DNA from: Pseudomonadota bacterium
GTDB taxonomy: Bacteria; Pseudomonadota; Alphaproteobacteria; Rhizobiales; Devosiaceae
NCBI GenBank assembly: GCA_023433985.1
Contig: JAEYTN010000317.1
Coordinates: forward strand, 1 to 6,977
DNA length: 6,977 nucleotides
Reading direction: 5' to 3'
Each line of letters begins with the position of its first letter. The stretch's first letter is position 1. This document shows positions 4,882 through 6,977 of the stretch, one piece after another. The notes under the pieces are model-generated. The model was not told the origin of the DNA. It made no database searches and worked only from the letters and a program-made list of their open reading frames with translations. The position numbers and the translations under genes were made by a program.

Positions 4882-6129
4882 TCAATGCGCCTTGCGCAGC
4901 CTCCGGATGCCCAGGAAGACCAGCAGGATCACGACGGGCGCGGCAAGCCCGAGCATCACCCCCTTGGGGTAGGGAAGCACGTCGTGCATCCCCTCGAACA
5001 CGTAGCCGAGGATTCCCAGCGCGTAGTACGAAATCGCGATGATCGAGAGCCCTTCGACCGTCAGCTGCAGCTTGAACTGGCTGCTGGCGGTCCGGGAAAT
5101 CGTGTCGAGCACCGACTGGTTCTGGCTCTGGATCGACAGCGAGATGCGGGCGTCTAGCAGTTCGATCGAGCGCTGCACCTTCTCGGTCAGCGCCAGCAGC
5201 CGCTTCTCGGTGGCCCGGCAGGTGGCGAGGGCCGGCTGCGCCCGGTTGTTGATAAACCGCTGGATCGTGGTGAACTCCCCGATCGCCTGTTCCCGCAGCC
5301 GGGTCAGCCGCTCCGCCAGCACCTCGCCATAGGCCTGTGTGGCGGCGAAGCGGAAGCTCGTCTCCTCCACGGTGCGGCCGACTTCGCTCGAGAGCTGGTG
5401 CAGTCCGGCGAGCATCGTCTGGTGGTCGGCCAGCGTTTCTCCCTGCCCGATCGTCTGCATGATCGCCGCGAGCCGCCGTTCATAGCTCGCCACCTGCCCG
5501 CCCATCTCGCGCGCCAGCGGCAGCCCGATCAGCGCCATGGTCCGGTATGTCTCGATCTCGAGCAACCGCCGCACCAGCACGCCCTGCCGGAGCGCCCCCA
5601 TCTGTCTGGCGGCCACCTCGAAGCGGGTGAAGCCGTCGGCATCGAGGTAGAAGTCCGTCGCCACCTCCGCCGCGCCGTCGAAAATGCTGGAATAGCAAAG
5701 GCTCAGCGGGTTGAAGCCCTCGAGCGCCGCGGGGGCGATCGCATCGGTCAGCATCAGGTCGATGCGCGTGGCGAACACCAGCAGCAACTGCTCGTGGTAT
5801 TCGAGCCCGACGCCCTCTGGCCGGCCTTCCCAGTCGTCCACCGGCGCCGTCCAGGTGAAGGTCGCGAACTCGTTGTGCAGCTCCCAGGTCACATGGTGGC
5901 CGTTGCGCTCGAACTCGAGCTGCCGCGCCCAGGCCGGTCCCTCCGTCGTGGCGCCCGCAATCCCTGCCATCTTCGCGTGGACCGCGCGCAGGTCGGCTCC
6001 GCCGTCGGCGCTCATGAAGGCGAGCCGCCTGATCCTGAGCGGCGCCGTCAGCGGCGGCACCGGCCGCGCATGCGTCTCCGCGTCGATCAGCCGGCGATAG
6101 CCGTGCTCGTTCCATCCGCGTTCGCTCAT
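4882..6129 (-). CDS. DUF3422 family protein with two C-terminal membrane segments
   Basis: A 415-residue protein. The N-terminal ETHARPVPPLTAPLRIRRLAF (18-38) matches the characteristic E-x-HARP...L-x-AP-x-R opening of DUF3422 proteins, which are common in proteobacteria, and the length is normal for the family. A long region follows with a VTWELHNEFATFTW segment near residue 80. Around 265-345 it becomes helical and charged (TTIQRFINNRAQPALATCRATEKRL and on), possibly coiled-coil. Two hydrophobic segments at about 361-378 and 390-408 form a C-terminal hairpin in the membrane, ending in a basic RRLRKAH tail. There is no signal peptide, so the bulk is probably cytoplasmic. GGAAGG lies about 10 bases before the ATG. 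The gene runs divergently from the MotA/TolQ-like gene, 178 bases away, and ends 194 bases before the cytochrome gene, so it is probably transcribed separately. Its biochemical function is not known. Confidence 0.9.
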   Translation of the reverse strand: MSERGWNEHGYRRLIDAETHARPVPPLTAPLRIRRLAFMSADGGADLRAVHAKMAGIAGATTEGPAWARQLEFERNGHHVTWELHNEFATFTWTAPVDDWEGRPEGVGLEYHEQLLLVFATRIDLMLTDAIAPAALEGFNPLSLCYSSIFDGAAEVATDFYLDADGFTRFEVAARQMGALRQGVLVRRLLEIETYRTMALIGLPLAREMGGQVASYERRLAAIMQTIGQGETLADHQTMLAGLHQLSSEVGRTVEETSFRFAATQAYGEVLAERLTRLREQAIGEFTTIQRFINNRAQPALATCRATEKRLLALTEKVQRSIELLDARISLSIQSQNQSVLDTISRTASSQFKLQLTVEGLSIIAISYYALGILGYVFEGMHDVLPYPKGVMLGLAAPVVILLVFLGIRRLRKAH

Positions 6130-6231
6130 TCAAGTGTCGCCTTCCAGTCGTGACCCGCGGGCGACACTCCGCTTGTCCTCGGGTGTGCACAATCGCCTCT
6201 TTTGTCGCGCTCGGGTTCTTCGGCAATGGGA

Positions 6232-6245
6232 AATCCTATTGGATT
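6232..6245. promoter_or_regulatory. Short palindrome in the divergent intergenic region
   Basis: AATCC-TATT-GGATT is a perfect 5-bp inverted repeat in the AT-richer middle of the 178-base gap between the divergent DUF3422 and MotA/TolQ-like genes. It may be an operator or part of the promoter region. It is short and may be chance. No convincing -35/-10 pair was found in this gap. Confidence 0.2.
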
Positions 6246-6292
6246 AATTGGCAGAGACGATCTGGGTCGCTGCTAGCGGTAGGCCGGGCCGC

Positions 6293-6299
6293 AAGGAGG
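6293..6299 (+). promoter_or_regulatory. Strong ribosome binding site that selects a TTG start
   Basis: AAGGAGG is 8 bases before TTG at 6308, ideal spacing. The only nearby ATG (6300) directly abuts the site and its frame stops after six codons. GTG at 6317 is the other in-frame option but is farther away than is optimal. Confidence 0.7.
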
Positions 6300-6307
6300 A
6301 TGACGGT

Positions 6308-6977
6308 TTGGTTGACGTGAAGGCCGCGGTGATCGGGCCGCCGAGTGAGATTCGTGACTATGCGCCCGTTCTGCGCTGGCTGATCATCAACTGCCTGGTC
6401 GTCCTGGCTCTGGTCACGCTGTGGCAGTTCGGCTTCCTGCAGGCGGTGCTGGAGTCCGACCATACCCGCGTCTCCCTGCTGATCTTCGCGCTGTTTGCGC
6501 TCACCACCATCCATTGCCTGATGCAGGTTTCCGCCGTTTCCCGCGAGCTGGTCGCCGCGCGAAAGGCCCGCGCCACCATCGAGGCCAACCCGGGCACCGG
6601 CTTCCGCATTGCCGGCAACCGCATCATTACCGGCAACGGCACCGCGCTGGAGCCCGGCGTCTTCACCACGCACGTGCGCAACCTGATCACCAAGGCCGAG
6701 CTCGGCGCGCCGGGACGCCTCGACCAGACGCTGCTGCTCCGCGCCGTCGCCGACAAGCTGCGCTCGCGTGAAAAGCTCGGCCTCTTCGTCTCCGAGGGCC
6801 TGCTTCGCCTGGCGCTGCTCGGCACCGCCATCGGCTTCATCCTGATGCTGATCCCGATCGCCGGGCTCTCCTCCTTCGACGCCGAGACCCTGCGTGGCGC
6901 CCTTGCCGGCATGACCGGCGGCATGGCCGTGGCGCTGAACGTCACCGTCTCCGGCATCGCCGCGGCGCTGGTGCTGA
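6308..6977 (+). CDS. MotA/TolQ/ExbB-like proton-channel family protein (3' end cut by window edge)
   Basis: The first 223 residues are present and the frame is open at the window edge. Predicted membrane segments are about 22-41 and 54-73, then a cytoplasmic stretch (about 79-164), then 165-187, and the start of a fourth at about 205. The region LRLALLGTAIGFILML (166-181), followed by LRGALAGMTGGMAVALNVTVSGI (195-217), has the LGTxxGF and G-M-x-x-AL-x-x-T-x-x-G pattern of the MotA/TolQ/ExbB domain. In that family this bundle forms the stator that uses proton or ion flow with a MotB/TolR/ExbD partner. The last segment begins just before the window ends, so the partner gene, if any, lies outside. 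The start is TTG, chosen for its AAGGAGG. It is not a flagellar MotA on this evidence: no other motility gene is visible, and the N-terminus is unlike typical MotA. Confidence 0.85.
   Translation, partial: MVDVKAAVIGPPSEIRDYAPVLRWLIINCLVVLALVTLWQFGFLQAVLESDHTRVSLLIFALFALTTIHCLMQVSAVSRELVAARKARATIEANPGTGFRIAGNRIITGNGTALEPGVFTTHVRNLITKAELGAPGRLDQTLLLRAVADKLRSREKLGLFVSEGLLRLALLGTAIGFILMLIPIAGLSSFDAETLRGALAGMTGGMAVALNVTVSGIAAALVL

Noticed and set aside
6358..6957. Open frame on the minus strand in the last 600 bases
   Set aside because: It is antisense to the MotA/TolQ-like gene, which has membrane segments, family motifs and an ideal ribosome binding site.
1..6977. tRNA, rRNA, riboswitch, CRISPR or insertion sequence
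   Set aside because: No spaced direct repeats, terminal inverted repeats, transposase-like protein or recognisable RNA gene was seen by reading; short structured RNAs cannot be fully excluded without a covariance-model search.

Overview
This is a GC-rich window from what looks like an alphaproteobacterium. The evidence is a DUF3422 membrane protein, a cytochrome c2/c550-type carrier with an Ala/Pro-rich tail, and AGGAGG-type ribosome binding sites. The order Hyphomicrobiales, and perhaps a Devosia-like genus, is a guess from gene content; no rRNA or other marker is present. Seven protein genes fill the window. Six read on the minus strand and one on the plus strand. Both end genes are cut by the window edges.

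The core is a periplasmic alcohol-oxidation module on the minus strand, read from high to low coordinates: a soluble class I cytochrome c (4226-4687), a LysR-type regulator (3017-4069), a PQQ-dependent alcohol dehydrogenase (1197-2933), a cysteine-rich cytochrome c of the methanol-metabolism-associated type (541-1113), and a small secreted protein of unknown function (1-539, incomplete) that starts 1 base after the cytochrome's stop codon. The inferred scheme is that the dehydrogenase oxidises an alcohol in the periplasm, passes electrons to the dedicated cytochrome, then to the small cytochrome c and on to a terminal oxidase. The LysR protein probably controls the set.

The dehydrogenase is the most interesting gene. 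It has the Asp-x-Asp pair that marks lanthanide-using quinoprotein alcohol dehydrogenases. It lacks the vicinal Cys-Cys pair normally found over PQQ, carries Asp where the metal-binding Glu is expected, and has lost at least one conserved active-site Trp. It is therefore neither a standard MxaF nor a standard XoxF, and its substrate may not be methanol. Devosia uses quinoprotein dehydrogenases of this general kind to oxidise the mycotoxin deoxynivalenol, which is one testable idea among several.

To the right lies an apparently unrelated pair in divergent orientation: a DUF3422 protein with two C-terminal membrane segments (4882-6129, minus) and a MotA/TolQ/ExbB-like membrane protein with a TTG start (6308 to the window end, plus). 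Intergenic gaps are all under 200 bases. Several hold clear dyads: a perfect 11-bp stem-loop between dehydrogenase and cytochrome, a 28-bp interrupted palindrome upstream of the small cytochrome, and imperfect palindromes upstream of the LysR gene and of the dehydrogenase. No RNA genes, insertion sequences, CRISPR arrays or attachment sites were seen.
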